Source of the DNA: Fluviispira sanaruensis
GTDB lineage: Bacteria > Bdellovibrionota_B > Oligoflexia > Silvanigrellales > Silvanigrellaceae
Assembly (NCBI RefSeq): GCF_004295685.1
Contig: NZ_AP019368.1
Location: 2,563,501 to 2,627,500 of the forward strand
Length of the DNA stretch: 64,000 nucleotides
Direction of reading: 5' to 3'
Both the position numbers and the translations under genes were made by a program. This document shows, piece after piece, positions 28,322-40,100 of the stretch (the first letter of the stretch is position 1; every line of letters starts with the position of its first letter). A model generated the notes under the pieces. The model saw only the letters and a program-made list of their open reading frames with translations, made no database searches and was not told where the DNA came from.

Positions 28322-28357
28322 TTGACATAGCATCATTGATGCTTAGCCTATTGCTAA
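28322..28357 (+). promoter_or_regulatory. groESL promoter region with two inverted repeats
   Basis: A consensus -35 TTGACA lies at 28322-28327. Immediately after it are GCATCA-T-TGATGC (28330-28342) and TTAGC-CTATT-GCTAA (28343-28357), two perfect inverted repeats spanning where the -10 box should be. The second has the same outer half-sites as the CIRCE operator (TTAGC...GCTAA) but lacks the inner ACTC/GAGT and has a 5-nt, not 9-nt, spacer. A repressor site for heat-shock control is a reasonable inference. Confidence 0.5.
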
Positions 28358-28401
28358 TGCTCCTGACGAGCAATTTTCAAACCTTTTATAAGGAGTCATT
28401 T

Positions 28402-28698
28402 ATGAGCAAATCCATTCGTCCTCTTAATGATCGTGTGCTTCTCAAACGCCTCGAAGCAGAACAAAAAACTGCAGGAGGAATTCTTATTCCTGATAACGCA
28501 AAAGAAAAGCCAGTAGAAGGAAAAGTTATTGCTGTTGGCAATGGTAAAATCCTTGAAGACGGCACCCGTCAGGCACCAGCAGTTAAATCAGGTGATAAAG
28601 TCCTTTTCGGCAAGTGGAGTGGCAACGAAGTTAAGATTGACGGACAAGACTATCTTCTCATTAAAGAAGAAGAAATTCTTGCGGTCATTGAAGCTTAA
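28402..28698 (+). CDS. groES: Co-chaperonin GroES
   Basis: The 98-residue product is a standard Gro[22 protein letters not shown], the mobile loop [26 protein letters not shown], and a C-terminal [15 protein letters not shown]. It caps GroEL and is essential for folding. AAGGAG lies upstream of the ATG at 28402; a longer frame starting at 28336 is ignored because it runs through the promoter region. groEL follows after 53 nt. Confidence 0.98.
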   Translation: MSKSIRPLNDRVLLKRLEAEQKTAGGILIPDNAKEKPVEGKVIAVGNGKILEDGTRQAPAVKSGDKVLFGKWSGNEVKIDGQDYLLIKEEEILAVIEA

Positions 28699-28715
28699 AT
28701 AAATGTATAAATTAA

Positions 28716-30428
<1,713 letters not shown>

Positions 30429-30469
30429 TCAACAATTTCCTCCTATTCGACAAAAACCGTCGATTCAAT

Positions 30470-30513
30470 GCGGTGCACTTTACAGTAACAGGTTAAGTGC
30501 ACCGCTTTTTTTT
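30470..30513 (+). terminator. Strong rho-independent terminator of groESL
   Basis: GCGGTGCACTT (30470-30480) pairs perfectly with AAGTGCACCGC (30495-30505) over a 14-nt loop, and eight T follow at once (30506-30513). It sits 41 nt after the groEL stop. Confidence 0.95.
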
Positions 30514-30620
30514 CTTTCTTTTCCATGCAGCTATACAATTTTTAAATGCGATGTTAGTTCAAGAAACTGTTTATTATATTGATATGAGTTTTTCTTTTGT
30601 TCTAAGTGAGGGAGCTTTGC

Positions 30621-31922
30621 ATGAGTGCCTTGAAAATAAATTATTCACAAGAAATTATAGCAGGTTTAACTACATTTTTCACTATGTCTTATATTGTTAT
30701 TGTTAATCCACAAGTTATGGCTTCCCCAGGGACGGGATTGACAATATCTGGAACGTTGACAGCAACTGTTCTTATTTCTTTTTTAATGAGTCTTTTAGCA
30801 GGAATTTATATTCGCTTGCCTTATGCTCTGGCTCCAGGTATGGGCCTCAATGTTTTTATCGCTTATTCTCTAATTATTGGTGAGAAAATTCCATGGCCCA
30901 CAGCCCTTGGGATTATTTTTTGGTCAAGTTTTATCTTTATTTTAATTTCAGTCTTTCCCATTCGCCAAAAGATTGTTGAAGCACTTCCCAACAATATGAA
31001 ACATGCAATGTCTTGTGGTATCGGTCTTTTTCTTGCATTTATTGGCTTGAAAAATTTAGGATTGATTGTGCCAAATCCTGCTACATATATAGCGCTAGGC
31101 GATATTAATTTACCAATAGCACTAGGTTTGTTAGGATTTCTAGTTATATTTATTTTATTTAATAAGAATAAATCATATGCATTTTTATTTTCAATATTTT
31201 TAATTACAAGCATAGCTCTTCTGTTTGGTTTAACAAAATTACCCGAAACATACTTTTCAACTCCAGATTTTCAATCACATTTTTTTAAACTCGATTTAAT
31301 CGGTTCACTCAAATGGAGCTTTATTCCTGTTATTTTATCCGTTCTTTTGACAAACTTATTTGACTCCATGTCATCATTGATCGGTCTTGCAAACAGTGCC
31401 GGTTTTATAGACAAAAAAGGTAACCCCCTGAGGCTAAAAGAAACCCTTATGGTTGACTCTATTGCGTCCTTATTTTCGAGTTTATTTGGTACATCACCTG
31501 CAACTGTTTTCATAGAAAGTTCAACAGGAATTCAAGCAGGTGGCAGGACAGGATTAACAGCAATCGTAGCTGCATTCTGCTTTTTACCCTGCTTATTTAT
31601 TGCCCCAATTGTCACAGCAATCCCAGTTTTTGCAACGGCACCTATATTAATTTTTGTTGGGATTTTAATGTGTAAAACCTTAAAACATGTCAAAGCCAAT
31701 ACCCTCGATGATATTATTCCAATATTTCTAACAATTGTTCTTATGCCTCTGACATTTTCAATCACCCAAGGAGTGCTCTGGGGAATTGTCAGCTACGTTA
31801 TATTAAAAATATGTGTTGGGAAAATAAAAGTGATCAGTCCTGTGCTGTGGGTTTTAGCTTTAATCTGCTTTTTAGCTCTCGTTACTGAACACAGCACGTT
31901 TTTAGAATTTATAATGAAATAA
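30621..31922 (+). CDS. AzgA-type NCS2 purine permease
   Basis: The 433-residue integral membrane protein has about 12-14 hydrophobic helices. AzgA-family motifs are visible: SYIVIVNPQVMASPGTG near the start, ALAPGMGLNVFIAY, LTNLFDSMSSLIGLA, and SSLFGTSPATVFIESSTGIQ AGGRTGLTA. Members import adenine, guanine and hypoxanthine by proton symport. GAGGGAG precedes the ATG at 30621. It lies alone after the groESL terminator. Exact purine preference cannot be read. Confidence 0.92.
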   Translation: MSALKINYSQEIIAGLTTFFTMSYIVIVNPQVMASPGTGLTISGTLTATVLISFLMSLLAGIYIRLPYALAPGMGLNVFIAYSLIIGEKIPWPTALGIIFWSSFIFILISVFPIRQKIVEALPNNMKHAMSCGIGLFLAFIGLKNLGLIVPNPATYIALGDINLPIALGLLGFLVIFILFNKNKSYAFLFSIFLITSIALLFGLTKLPETYFSTPDFQSHFFKLDLIGSLKWSFIPVILSVLLTNLFDSMSSLIGLANSAGFIDKKGNPLRLKETLMVDSIASLFSSLFGTSPATVFIESSTGIQAGGRTGLTAIVAAFCFLPCLFIAPIVTAIPVFATAPILIFVGILMCKTLKHVKANTLDDIIPIFLTIVLMPLTFSITQGVLWGIVSYVILKICVGKIKVISPVLWVLALICFLALVTEHSTFLEFIMK

Positions 31923-31962
31923 TTTTTAATTCATCTGATAAAAAATAAGTACTTAATCAATA

Positions 31963-31992
31963 TTTAAAACATTTATTTTCAAATGTTTTAAA
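31963..31992. terminator. AT-rich hairpin between convergent genes
   Basis: TTTAAAACATTT and AAATGTTTTAAA form a perfect 12-bp stem with a 6-nt loop between the convergent permease and SIMPL genes. It could end transcription from both sides. The stem is AT-only apart from one C-G pair, so strength is uncertain. Confidence 0.55.
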
Positions 31993-32005
31993 CCATACGA
32001 AACTC

Positions 32006-32713
32006 TCAATTTATAAAAAATTCAACTGACGTTACAACTCTTACTTTCTTCAGAATACTACCTTCATCCCCATATTGATCATTGGAATTTGCAGCCGTGA
32101 TAGAAAAGACTCCTTGATTTGCTTTTCTAATTTTCCCCACAGAGCTGTTTGAATTTTGAGCAAAACTATTGGCTGCTTCTCGGGCATTTGCAGTCGCACG
32201 CGTTAACATTTCAGGTTTAATAGAATTCAATTCTGTATAAGCATAACGCATATAACTGTTACTTAAGACCACGCCAGACTCAACCAACTCACCCGTTTTT
32301 TGAGTTGCAAGACTTGCAAGATCAACTTTATTCGTTGTTAAAGTAATTTGGGAGTTTGCAGAATAACGTGGTGCATTTGCATTTTCATTGGAATAAGATT
32401 GAGCCTTGCTATCTGTTATAGAAATGGATTGTATTTCAATTTCTTTATCATCAAAACCTTGTTTCTTTAAAAAATGAATTATTTTTTGTTGTGAAGAAGA
32501 GATATCTGAATAGATTTTTTTTAAGTCATTATTAGCAGATGTAAAGCTTAAATTCCATGTCGCAATATTGGATTTTACAATTTTTTCATCAAGCCCTTTG
32601 ACATCGACAAATCTTCCAAAATTTTGATAATTTTCAAAGGATTTTCCTAATAAAAAACTTGCAGTCACAATTCCTAAACTTAAAATAATCGAGGGAAAAG
32701 TATTTGAGCTCAT
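32006..32713 (-). CDS. SIMPL-domain (DUF541, YggE-like) protein
   Basis: The 235-residue protein has an N-terminal hydrophobic segment (IILSLGIVTASFLLGKSF), probably a membrane anchor. The SIMPL fold follows, with FVDVKGLDEKIVKSNIATW, ISSSQQKIIHFLKKQGF, DKEIEIQSISITDSKAQ and ANAREAANSFAQNSNSSVGK. Family members sit in the periplasm or on membranes and have been linked to oxidative-stress defence; their molecular function is unclear. It lies downstream of sdhA on the same strand, with 47 nt between. Confidence 0.88.
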   Translation of the reverse strand: MSSNTFPSIILSLGIVTASFLLGKSFENYQNFGRFVDVKGLDEKIVKSNIATWNLSFTSANNDLKKIYSDISSSQQKIIHFLKKQGFDDKEIEIQSISITDSKAQSYSNENANAPRYSANSQITLTTNKVDLASLATQKTGELVESGVVLSNSYMRYAYTELNSIKPEMLTRATANAREAANSFAQNSNSSVGKIRKANQGVFSITAANSNDQYGDEGSILKKVRVVTSVEFFIN

Positions 32714-32760
32714 TTAAAAACCTTTTTTATAAAAATAGTAAAGATAATATTTATTATTTA

Positions 32761-34671
32761 TCAACGATAATCTCGTTGGCTGGGCTTACAGTGTTCAAAA
32801 GATAATTCTTCAATTAATCTTTCAGGCTGATCAGCAATTCCTTTATATATCCAAGCAGCAATATGCGCAAAGTCCTTATCATTTCTTTTTGGTTCACCAT
32901 TTTCTTTCTGATATTCTTCACGAAAATGGCTGCCGCAGGACTCTTTCCGTGCAAGCGCATCGAGGCACATCAATTCAGCAAGCTCGATATAATCTCCAAC
33001 CCGTGCTGCTTTTTCAAGCTCTTGATTCATTGTATTTGTGGACTGAGGAAGCTTTAAATCGTTCCAGAATTCATCTTTAATTTTCTTAATTTCCACGAGT
33101 GCGTGTTCAAGTTTTTCTTCACTGCGCGCCATTGCACAGGAATTCCACATAATTTTCCCAAGCTTTTCATGAATTTCATCGGCAAGTTTAGTGCCTTTTA
33201 TTTTAATTAATTTTTCTGTATTTATTTTTACATTATTCTGTGCTTCTTGAAATTCAGCAAGATTATTTTTAATAGGTTTTAAATTCGTTTGCGCAAGATA
33301 ATTGCCCAAGGTAACAGGAATAATAAAATAACCATCGACTAAACCTTGTAATAAAGCATTTGCTCCGAGTCGATTGGCACCATGTTCACTAAAATTCGCT
33401 TCTCCGAGAATAAAAAGACCCGGAACTGTTGACATAAGATCATAATCAACCCAAAGACCGCCCATTGTATAATGCACAGCCGGATAAATTTTCATAGGAT
33501 TAGAAAATGGATTGTCGCCAACAATCTTTTCATACATTTGAAATAAATTACCATATTTTTCTTCCAAATTAGCTTTACCATTCATTTGAATTTTATCTTT
33601 AAAATCTAGATAAACAGCAAGACCAGAGGCGCCGACCCCAAAGCCGTCATCACAAATTCTTTTTATCGAGCGCGCAGCAACGTCACGTGGGACTAAATTA
33701 CCAAAACTCGGGTAACAGCGTTCCAGAAAATAATCTCGTTCATTTTCCAGAATATCGTCTGGATTTCTTTTATCATTTAAATTTTTTGGTACCCAGATAC
33801 GCCCGTCATTTCTTAAAGATTCAGACATTAATGTGAGCTTAGATTGATGTTCTCCCGAAATAGGTATGCAGGTTGGGTGGATTTGGGTAAAACAGGGATT
33901 GGCAAAGGCAGCCCCTTTTTTGTAGGCGCGCCATATAGCTGTTCCGTTGGATGGCTTTGCATTTGTCGATAAATAAAACATATTCGCATAGCCACCTGTC
34001 GCCAAAATAACTGCATCTGCAACGTGACTTTCTATTTCTCCTGTAAGAAGATCTCTAACAATAATTCCTCGCGCTTTACCATCAACCAAAACCAAGTCAA
34101 GCATTTCTTTACGAGTGTGCATTGTAATATTTTTTTCGCTGACTTGTCGCATAGCACTTTGATATGCACCTAATAAAAGCTGCTGACCCGTTTGCCCTTT
34201 GGCATAAAAAGTTCTTTCCACCTGTGTGCCACCAAAGGATCTATTGTCTAAATAACCCCCATACTCTCGGGCAAAAGGCACGCCAATTCCTACGCAGTGA
34301 TCGATAACTTTTAAAGAAAGTTCTGCAAGCCGATACACACCTGCTTCCCTTGCGCGATAATCTCCCCCTTTTACAGTGTCATAGAAAAAACGATAAATGG
34401 AATCACCATCATTTTTATAATTTTTCGCAGCATTTATTCCACCTTGTGCCGCTATAGAGTGCGCTCTGCGCGGAGAATCTTGTAAACAAAAAAGCGAAAC
34501 ATGATAACCAGCTTCTGCGAGAGATGAGGCAGCAGAAGCCCCTGCAAGTCCACTGCCTACAACTATGACTGAGAATTTTTTGCGATTCGCGGGGTTTACT
34601 AAGCGACTGGCAAAAACGTGATCTTTCCATTTGTCTTCAATATTTCCATTAGGGATATTATTTTTTAGCAT
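32761..34671 (-). CDS. sdhA: Succinate dehydrogenase/fumarate reductase flavoprotein subunit
   Basis: The 636-residue protein has the FAD site [20 protein letters not shown], the flavin-linking His region [14 protein letters not shown], and [19 protein letters not shown]. Active-site motifs follow ([36 protein letters not shown]). Length and opening ([15 protein letters not shown]) match the class seen in Bacteroidetes, epsilon and delta groups, usually paired with a di-haem cytochrome b subunit. It oxidises succinate or reduces fumarate at the inner membrane. The ATG at 34671 has AAAGGA upstream; longer frames are less likely. The iron-sulfur and cytochrome subunit genes are not adjacent, which is unusual. 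Confidence 0.93.
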   Translation of the reverse strand: MLKNNIPNGNIEDKWKDHVFASRLVNPANRKKFSVIVVGSGLAGASAASSLAEAGYHVSLFCLQDSPRRAHSIAAQGGINAAKNYKNDGDSIYRFFYDTVKGGDYRAREAGVYRLAELSLKVIDHCVGIGVPFAREYGGYLDNRSFGGTQVERTFYAKGQTGQQLLLGAYQSAMRQVSEKNITMHTRKEMLDLVLVDGKARGIIVRDLLTGEIESHVADAVILATGGYANMFYLSTNAKPSNGTAIWRAYKKGAAFANPCFTQIHPTCIPISGEHQSKLTLMSESLRNDGRIWVPKNLNDKRNPDDILENERDYFLERCYPSFGNLVPRDVAARSIKRICDDGFGVGASGLAVYLDFKDKIQMNGKANLEEKYGNLFQMYEKIVGDNPFSNPMKIYPAVHYTMGGLWVDYDLMSTVPGLFILGEANFSEHGANRLGANALLQGLVDGYFIIPVTLGNYLAQTNLKPIKNNLAEFQEAQNNVKINTEKLIKIKGTKLADEIHEKLGKIMWNSCAMARSEEKLEHALVEIKKIKDEFWNDLKLPQSTNTMNQELEKAARVGDYIELAELMCLDALARKESCGSHFREEYQKENGEPKRNDKDFAHIAAWIYKGIADQPERLIEELSFEHCKPSQRDYR

Positions 34672-34905
34672 AATTCGTAAATCCTTTACACATGCATTTT
34701 CTAATAATTCATAGAATGACATAATATTAATTGCACAATTATAATTACCACACAAACATGAATTTATTTTGTTTTATCCTTATTAAGGATAAAAATATTC
34801 ATTTAAACCATTTCGACCGCTATGAATCTTTGCAAGGTTTTGCATGCAGAGATAAGTTGATGTATGAGAAAATTGTGCTTGTAATAACTCATAAGGAGAT
34901 TTCTC

Positions 34906-35943
34906 ATGGCTCTTATTTCTTTACGTCAACTTCTCGATCATGCAGCTGAAAACAGTTATGGAGTGGCTGCCTTTAATGTTAACAATCTTGAACAAGTTCA
35001 AGCAATTATGGAAGCTGCAAAAGAGACAAATAGCCCTGTAATTTTGCAAGCGAGCCGCGGCGCTCGAAATTATACGAATGATATCTTTCTTCGTCACCTT
35101 ATTCTAGGAGCAGTTGAACTTTATCCAGAAATTCCAGTGGTCATGCACCAAGATCATGGAAACAGCATGCAAACATGTTTATCAGCAATTCGCAACGGCT
35201 TTACGAGCGTTATGATGGATGGAAGTCTAAAAGAAGATGCTAAAACTCCTGCAGATTTTGACTACAATGTTAAAATCACTGCAGATGTTGTGCGCATTGC
35301 ACATGCAATGGGCATTTCAGTTGAAGGTGAACTTGGTTGTTTAGGTTCCCTAGAAACAGGTAAAGGCGAAAAAGAAGATGGCCATGGTTTTGAAGGAACA
35401 CTCTCAAAAGAGCAACTCTTAACAGATCCAAATGAAGCAGCACAATTTGTTGAATTGACAAAAGTAGATGCCCTTGCCATTGCAATTGGCACAAGCCACG
35501 GTGCATACAAATTCACCAAAAAACCCGATGGCAAGACACTCGCTATCGATCGCATTCGCGAAATCCACAAACGCCTCCCAAACACTCACCTCGTGATGCA
35601 TGGTTCAAGCTCCGTACCACAGGATCTGCAAGCTGAATTCCGTAAATACGGTGGAGAAATGAAAGAAACTTGGGGAGTGCCTGTTGAAGAAATTCAAGAA
35701 GGTATTCGTAATGGTGTGCGTAAAATCAATGTGGACACAGACAATCGTTTAGCAATGACGGCTGCAATTCGCAAAGTTCTTTCGACAAATCCATCTGAAT
35801 TTGACTTGAGAAAACTTCTTGTGCCAGCTCGTGACGCAATGAGAAAAATAGTTGCTCAACGCATGGTAGAATTTGGCCAAGCAGGTCAAGCTTCTAAAAT
35901 AAAAGCTATCCCACTTGACTCAATGGCAAAACGTTATGTCTAA
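34906..35943 (+). CDS. fba: Class II fructose-bisphosphate aldolase
   Basis: The 345-residue enzyme contains [41 protein letters not shown] with a metal-binding His, [30 protein letters not shown], and [13 protein letters not shown]. These are the zinc and phosphate sites of class II aldolases, of the longer CbbA-like subtype (about 345 residues). It splits fructose-1,6-bisphosphate in glycolysis or forms it in gluconeogenesis. AAGGAGA precedes the ATG. The last 8 nt overlap the Nudix gene start (ATGTCTAA). Confidence 0.96.
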   Translation: MALISLRQLLDHAAENSYGVAAFNVNNLEQVQAIMEAAKETNSPVILQASRGARNYTNDIFLRHLILGAVELYPEIPVVMHQDHGNSMQTCLSAIRNGFTSVMMDGSLKEDAKTPADFDYNVKITADVVRIAHAMGISVEGELGCLGSLETGKGEKEDGHGFEGTLSKEQLLTDPNEAAQFVELTKVDALAIAIGTSHGAYKFTKKPDGKTLAIDRIREIHKRLPNTHLVMHGSSSVPQDLQAEFRKYGGEMKETWGVPVEEIQEGIRNGVRKINVDTDNRLAMTAAIRKVLSTNPSEFDLRKLLVPARDAMRKIVAQRMVEFGQAGQASKIKAIPLDSMAKRYV

Positions 35944-36526
35944 CAACGACAACACCCCACTCGAACCCTTTCTTTTGAGCGAAGAAAAACCTGTATTTCA
36001 ATGCAGTATTCTTCGCGTCAAAGAAAGCTTAGCACAAACGACTGACAAAGCTCATTCGCTTAAAGTTTATACCTTGGATTGTGCGAATTGGGTGAATGTT
36101 GTCCCTGTGACTGCTGCAGGGCAGGTTGTATTGGTCGAACAGCACCGCTTTGGCACAAATACCTTCACGATAGAAGTTCCTGGTGGTGCAGTCGAAAGAA
36201 ATGAAAAAGATGTTACCATTGCGGCTCTAAGAGAACTTGAAGAAGAAACCGGACTCACATCACAACGGTTGCTCTCTCTTCCTGGTTATTCGCCGAATGC
36301 GGCTATTCAAAGCAACAGGGTGACTTATTTTATTGCTTTTGATGTTATGCCGCTCGCAAAACCTTCAGAGCACAACGATCCTTTTGAAAAGATAAAATTG
36401 CATCTTGTGGATTTTCAAGAAGCCTTGCAAATGGCACGCACGGGACAAATTACCAATGTTCTATCAGCATTTGCCCTACTTTTAGCTGAGCCTTATTTAA
36501 ATGCAAAATTTAGGCAACCTCAGTGA
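35936..36526 (+). CDS. Nudix hydrolase, ADP-ribose pyrophosphatase-like
   Basis: The 196-residue protein has a complete Nudix box: [20 protein letters not shown] followed by EETGL. Upstream is [20 protein letters not shown], as in ADP-ribose and nucleotide-sugar pyrophosphatases. Such enzymes hydrolyse nucleoside diphosphates linked to another group. Its ATG overlaps the fba stop by 8 nt, indicating translational coupling. The 3' end overlaps the convergent RNase Y gene by 17 nt. The preferred substrate is inferred only from the pre-box region. Confidence 0.9.
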   Translation: MSNNDNTPLEPFLLSEEKPVFQCSILRVKESLAQTTDKAHSLKVYTLDCANWVNVVPVTAAGQVVLVEQHRFGTNTFTIEVPGGAVERNEKDVTIAALRELEEETGLTSQRLLSLPGYSPNAAIQSNRVTYFIAFDVMPLAKPSEHNDPFEKIKLHLVDFQEALQMARTGQITNVLSAFALLLAEPYLNAKFRQPQ

Positions 36527-38096
36527 TTTCTGTGCGGCGAATGACTGTGACTCTAATTTGCCCTGGAAACTCGACTTCAGATTCTAATTTCTTAGCAATT
36601 CCCTCAGCTAGTCCAGAGATATCTTTTTGTTTTACTTTGTTATTATCAACGAAAACATGCACTTCACGTCCGGCATGCATAATAGCAGATCCTGTAACAC
36701 CTTGTTCTTGGAAGCTATTGACTACACCTGAAATTCCATCAATACGTCTGTGATAGCCTTCTTCCATATCGACCCGTGCGCCTGGTCTAGCTCCGGACAT
36801 AGCATCTGCTGCTTTTAAAATATAAGCGTATGGAGTTTCTACGATTTTATCGTCATGGTGCGCGAGCACTGTGTCAACGACTTCTTCGGACTCGCCAAAA
36901 CGCGTAGCATAATCACCGCTGATAACCGCATGGCTCCCTTCGATTTTATAGTCGAGAGCTTTACCGATATCATGCAATATTCCGGCTCTTTTAGCGATAA
37001 TAGGATTCACACCTACTTCTTCCGCAATCATACCAGCCAAGCGAGCCACTTCGATAGAATGATAATATTGATTTTGTCTATGGCTTGTTCTGTAATTCAA
37101 GGAACCAATTAATTTTAAAATTTCAGGATGGATATTCGGTGTAATACCGAGATGTTTTATGGCTTCTTCACCAATTTTTGCTACATGTCTATCAATTGTT
37201 CTTTTATGTTTATCAAAAATAGGTCTGATTCTGTCTTCATTAAAAATATCTTTCGCAACCATTTCTTCAAGGGTCAGGCGAATAACTTCTTTATCGACGC
37301 CAGAACCACCTGAAATTTTGAGCATAGAAGGAAGCTCGTCGTTGATCGTTAAAACACTGATAGTAGAGTCGGTATTTGTAATGAGAGAAGAAATAATGGG
37401 CGACTCTTCATGAAAATATTTTTGCAAGAGATCTTTAGAGCTAACTTGGACAATAAAGGATGATTTTGGCCAAATAAAATTGGGTTGGTAGCGCAAATAA
37501 ACAGAATTCAAGGAGTTACGGGCAAACTTTTGTGCGTCCACTTTTAGAGTTTCATTGTTGTCCATTAACCAACGTGTAATCCCGAGTTTTTCACTATTTA
37601 TGAGATCAAGGCGCATATCATGAAACAGTTCGGATTTATTTCTGCCAATCTTATGCTCGAGTTGAATTAAAAGATTTTTTTGTAAATCAACGTTCAAATG
37701 AGCTTTTACATCGAGATCTTCTTTGACTTTATCAATCTGTAGTTTTTTTTGATTGTTGAGTTCTTCTTTTTTTTCAATCTCGTTAGCCAATTTATCGACT
37801 TCAGATTGCTTTTCGTTCAATTCTTGTTCAAAGTTTTCTTGCATACCAATCACAAGCTCATGTTCACTTTCAAGGCGACTGGCCTCAACTTGGTATTGCT
37901 CGCGGGTTGCTAAAAGTGCTTCTTCGAGGATCATATTGCGTTGCGCTTCAGCACTTTTTAAGATTGCGTCCATATTCTCTTTTACAGGTATTTCACCAAG
38001 GCTTGTCAGTGAGCGAATAGCAAATAATTTAGCGAGAACCACCCCGCCGATTAACCCAATAAGAGCACCGATAAGGGTGAAGACAGACCAATGCAT
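36510..38096 (-). CDS. rny: Ribonuclease Y with a degenerate KH loop
   Basis: The 528-residue protein has the RNase Y layout: an N-terminal membrane anchor (VFTLIGALIGLIGGVVLAKL), a coiled coil to about residue 150, a KH-like region, and an HD domain with YRTSHRQNQYYHSIEVARLA, AGILHDIGKALD, LAHHDD and ADAMSGARPGARVD. The end matches the family ([19 protein letters not shown]). RNase Y starts mRNA decay at the inner membrane. The KH domain is odd: the usual IIGREGRNIR loop aligns with KYFHEESPIISSL, so the RNA-binding GxxG is absent. The catalytic HD residues look intact. Confidence 0.92.
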   Translation of the reverse strand: MHWSVFTLIGALIGLIGGVVLAKLFAIRSLTSLGEIPVKENMDAILKSAEAQRNMILEEALLATREQYQVEASRLESEHELVIGMQENFEQELNEKQSEVDKLANEIEKKEELNNQKKLQIDKVKEDLDVKAHLNVDLQKNLLIQLEHKIGRNKSELFHDMRLDLINSEKLGITRWLMDNNETLKVDAQKFARNSLNSVYLRYQPNFIWPKSSFIVQVSSKDLLQKYFHEESPIISSLITNTDSTISVLTINDELPSMLKISGGSGVDKEVIRLTLEEMVAKDIFNEDRIRPIFDKHKRTIDRHVAKIGEEAIKHLGITPNIHPEILKLIGSLNYRTSHRQNQYYHSIEVARLAGMIAEEVGVNPIIAKRAGILHDIGKALDYKIEGSHAVISGDYATRFGESEEVVDTVLAHHDDKIVETPYAYILKAADAMSGARPGARVDMEEGYHRRIDGISGVVNSFQEQGVTGSAIMHAGREVHVFVDNNKVKQKDISGLAEGIAKKLESEVEFPGQIRVTVIRRTEITEVA

Positions 38097-38250
38097 TTTG
38101 AAGCCTTTATAACCAGATTAAATTTGTTGTTTAGATGGAATCGTATAATGTACATCGATTCATCAGAACCCCACACAGGGAACCCATTCGTTCAAGCTAT
38201 CATGAATGGGGAAAGAGAGAAACCACAAAGAATTCGGAGGTCAGTTTTTT

Positions 38251-39078
38251 ATGTCGGAACATATGCCCACTCAGCAATTCCTAGAGTCTCTTATTCAAGA
38301 AGCTGGTTCAATCACTTTAAAATTCTTTCAAAAAAATTTTTCAATCCAAGAAAAATCGGACAATCAAGGGATAGTGACTGACGCAGATATTGCTTCGGAG
38401 AATTTTATAAAGAAGAAAATTCATGAAAAATTTAAAACCCATACCATTCTAGCGGAAGAAAGTGGTCTTGAAAAATTCACTCAAGAAAACAGTGAAAAAG
38501 AGCAAGCAATTTGGATAATTGATCCTCTCGATGGAACAACAAATTTTTCTAAAGGCAACCCGTATTATTGTATTTCTATTGCGTTTGGCCATATAGTTGA
38601 AGGAGTATTTCAAGCAAAATTGGCAGGAATTTATCAGCCAACCACCCAGAGCTTATTTATCGCAGAGAAAAACAAGGGTACTTTTCTTAACAAACAAAAA
38701 TTATTTTTAAATGATTTACAAAATTTTAAATTGGCGAGCATTGCGACAGGATTTAGTTCAAATAAAGATAAAGATCTTATTCAGGTCGTAAATACAATTG
38801 GGGCTATCCAAAACAAATCCCTCGGATTACGCATAAATGGTGCGGCAGCACTCGACTTAGCATTGACTGCGAAGGGTATTTTTCAAGGATTTTATGAAAT
38901 ACCACTTGCTCCCTGGGATATGGCAGCAGGAGCATTGATTGTAACAGAAGCAGGAGGTGTTGTCTCAAATTTTGCTGGCAAGGAATTTTGCCCTCTACGT
39001 GATAAAGGAATAATTGCAGCAAATAAACAAATACATCCTGAACTCTTATCTTTAATACAAAATTATTATTCTAATTAG
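38251..39078 (+). CDS. Inositol monophosphatase family protein
   Basis: The 275-residue protein has the metal-site motifs of the family: LAEESG, then WIIDPLDGTTNFSKGNPYYC, and a C-terminal APWDMAAGALIVTEAGG. These lithium-sensitive phosphatases act on inositol phosphates, on 3'-phosphoadenosine 5'-phosphate (CysQ) or on other sugar phosphates. The IDPLDGTTNF form fits SuhB-like members. GGAGG lies upstream of the ATG at 38251. The 3' end overlaps convergent azlD by 8 nt. Confidence 0.92.
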   Translation: MSEHMPTQQFLESLIQEAGSITLKFFQKNFSIQEKSDNQGIVTDADIASENFIKKKIHEKFKTHTILAEESGLEKFTQENSEKEQAIWIIDPLDGTTNFSKGNPYYCISIAFGHIVEGVFQAKLAGIYQPTTQSLFIAEKNKGTFLNKQKLFLNDLQNFKLASIATGFSSNKDKDLIQVVNTIGAIQNKSLGLRINGAAALDLALTAKGIFQGFYEIPLAPWDMAAGALIVTEAGGVVSNFAGKEFCPLRDKGIIAANKQIHPELLSLIQNYYSN

Positions 39079-39412
39079 AAAGATGCATATAATTTAGCAA
39101 AATAAAATATATAACCGTACCAATAATCATACTTGTTAAAACTGATCTCATAACTAAATAAACTAAAATACACGCTACACATGCAATCCATCCGTTCATT
39201 AAATATTGAGTATCAAACTCCTTTAATGAATCAATAGAATACAAAGTCAAAATAGCCATTAAGCAAACGGGGAGTTGCTTTCCAGTTTGAATAAGTGTCG
39301 GCGTGTTTAATTTTTTAAAAAATATAAATGGAATAATTCTTGTTGAATATGTCACTAATGCCATTACAATAATGGCAAAAATGATATAAGTATTATTATT
39401 GTTCCAAGACAT
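39071..39412 (-). CDS. azlD: AzlD-type branched-chain amino-acid exporter subunit
   Basis: The 113-residue protein has four hydrophobic helices and the AzlD signature TYSTRIIPFIFFKKL followed by the LPVCLMAILTLYS segment. With AzlC it forms a two-component exporter for branched-chain amino acids and some analogues. Its start overlaps the end of azlC by 17 nt, the normal gene order, indicating coupled translation. Confidence 0.88.
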   Translation of the reverse strand: MSWNNNNTYIIFAIIVMALVTYSTRIIPFIFFKKLNTPTLIQTGKQLPVCLMAILTLYSIDSLKEFDTQYLMNGWIACVACILVYLVMRSVLTSMIIGTVIYFILLNYMHLSN

Positions 39413-40079
39413 TCTTTTTCTCCATTATATTTTCTTTGTAATTTTTAACGAGTAATATAAAAAAACTGACAAGCATACTAAAAAAGAGATGCTCTTTAAT
39501 TTCTAAGTATCTAAAAAATAGATAAGATAAAACACCAACAATTAATGAAAAATGATCGCGTGTAAATTTATATGCATCAACCGTAAGAATAGCAAAGAGT
39601 GTGACTAAAGAAAAAAATAAAAAATTAAAATTAACCCCGTTAAGATAATTATGTAGAAAAATCCCTAAAAATGTACCTAATACCCAATAAATATGACAAA
39701 AAATAATAATATAAAATTCATACCATTTATCATGATATTTTTTTGCACAAATAATTGCATATGATTCATCGGTCAAACCAAAAATAAGATACCCTTTTAA
39801 ATATTTATTGAATTGTAATTTTTCTAGAAAAGCTAAGCCATAAAAAATATGCCGCATATTTACAAGAAATGTCGCAATTGACAGACTTAACAAAGAGCCC
39901 TGATTCGCGAGAAGTGGAATAGCAATAAACTGAGCAGAACCCGCATAAACTAAAAAACTCATGAGAATAGCATAAATCCAATGCAGATCTAAACTTTGAA
40001 AGAGAACACCAAATGCCATCGCAAGCGGTATATAACCAAAAGCTGCTGCCTTGCTATCTCGAAGAGCTTCACCGAACAT
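39396..40079 (-). CDS. azlC: AzlC-type branched-chain amino-acid exporter subunit
   Basis: The 227-residue membrane protein starts FGEALRDSKAAAFGYIPLAM AFGVLF, typical of AzlC. It continues AGSAQFIAIPLL, VNMRHIFYGLAFLEK and FGLTDESYAI, all conserved in the family. It pairs with AzlD to export branched-chain amino acids. GAGGAAAC precedes the ATG. A perfect inverted repeat (40101-40122) lies just upstream and may be an operator or the PBP1A terminator. Confidence 0.92.
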   Translation of the reverse strand: MFGEALRDSKAAAFGYIPLAMAFGVLFQSLDLHWIYAILMSFLVYAGSAQFIAIPLLANQGSLLSLSIATFLVNMRHIFYGLAFLEKLQFNKYLKGYLIFGLTDESYAIICAKKYHDKWYEFYIIIFCHIYWVLGTFLGIFLHNYLNGVNFNFLFFSLVTLFAILTVDAYKFTRDHFSLIVGVLSYLFFRYLEIKEHLFFSMLVSFFILLVKNYKENIMEKKNVLEQ

Positions 40080-40100
40080 GTTTCCTCCTTAAAACATATC

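Noticed and set aside
28336-28401. N-terminal extension of GroES
   Set aside because: It would begin inside the promoter inverted repeats. The standard 98-residue start at 28402 has its own AAGGAG.
35262-35601. Three antisense frames in fba
   Set aside because: They overlap a complete, conserved aldolase and lack ribosome sites.
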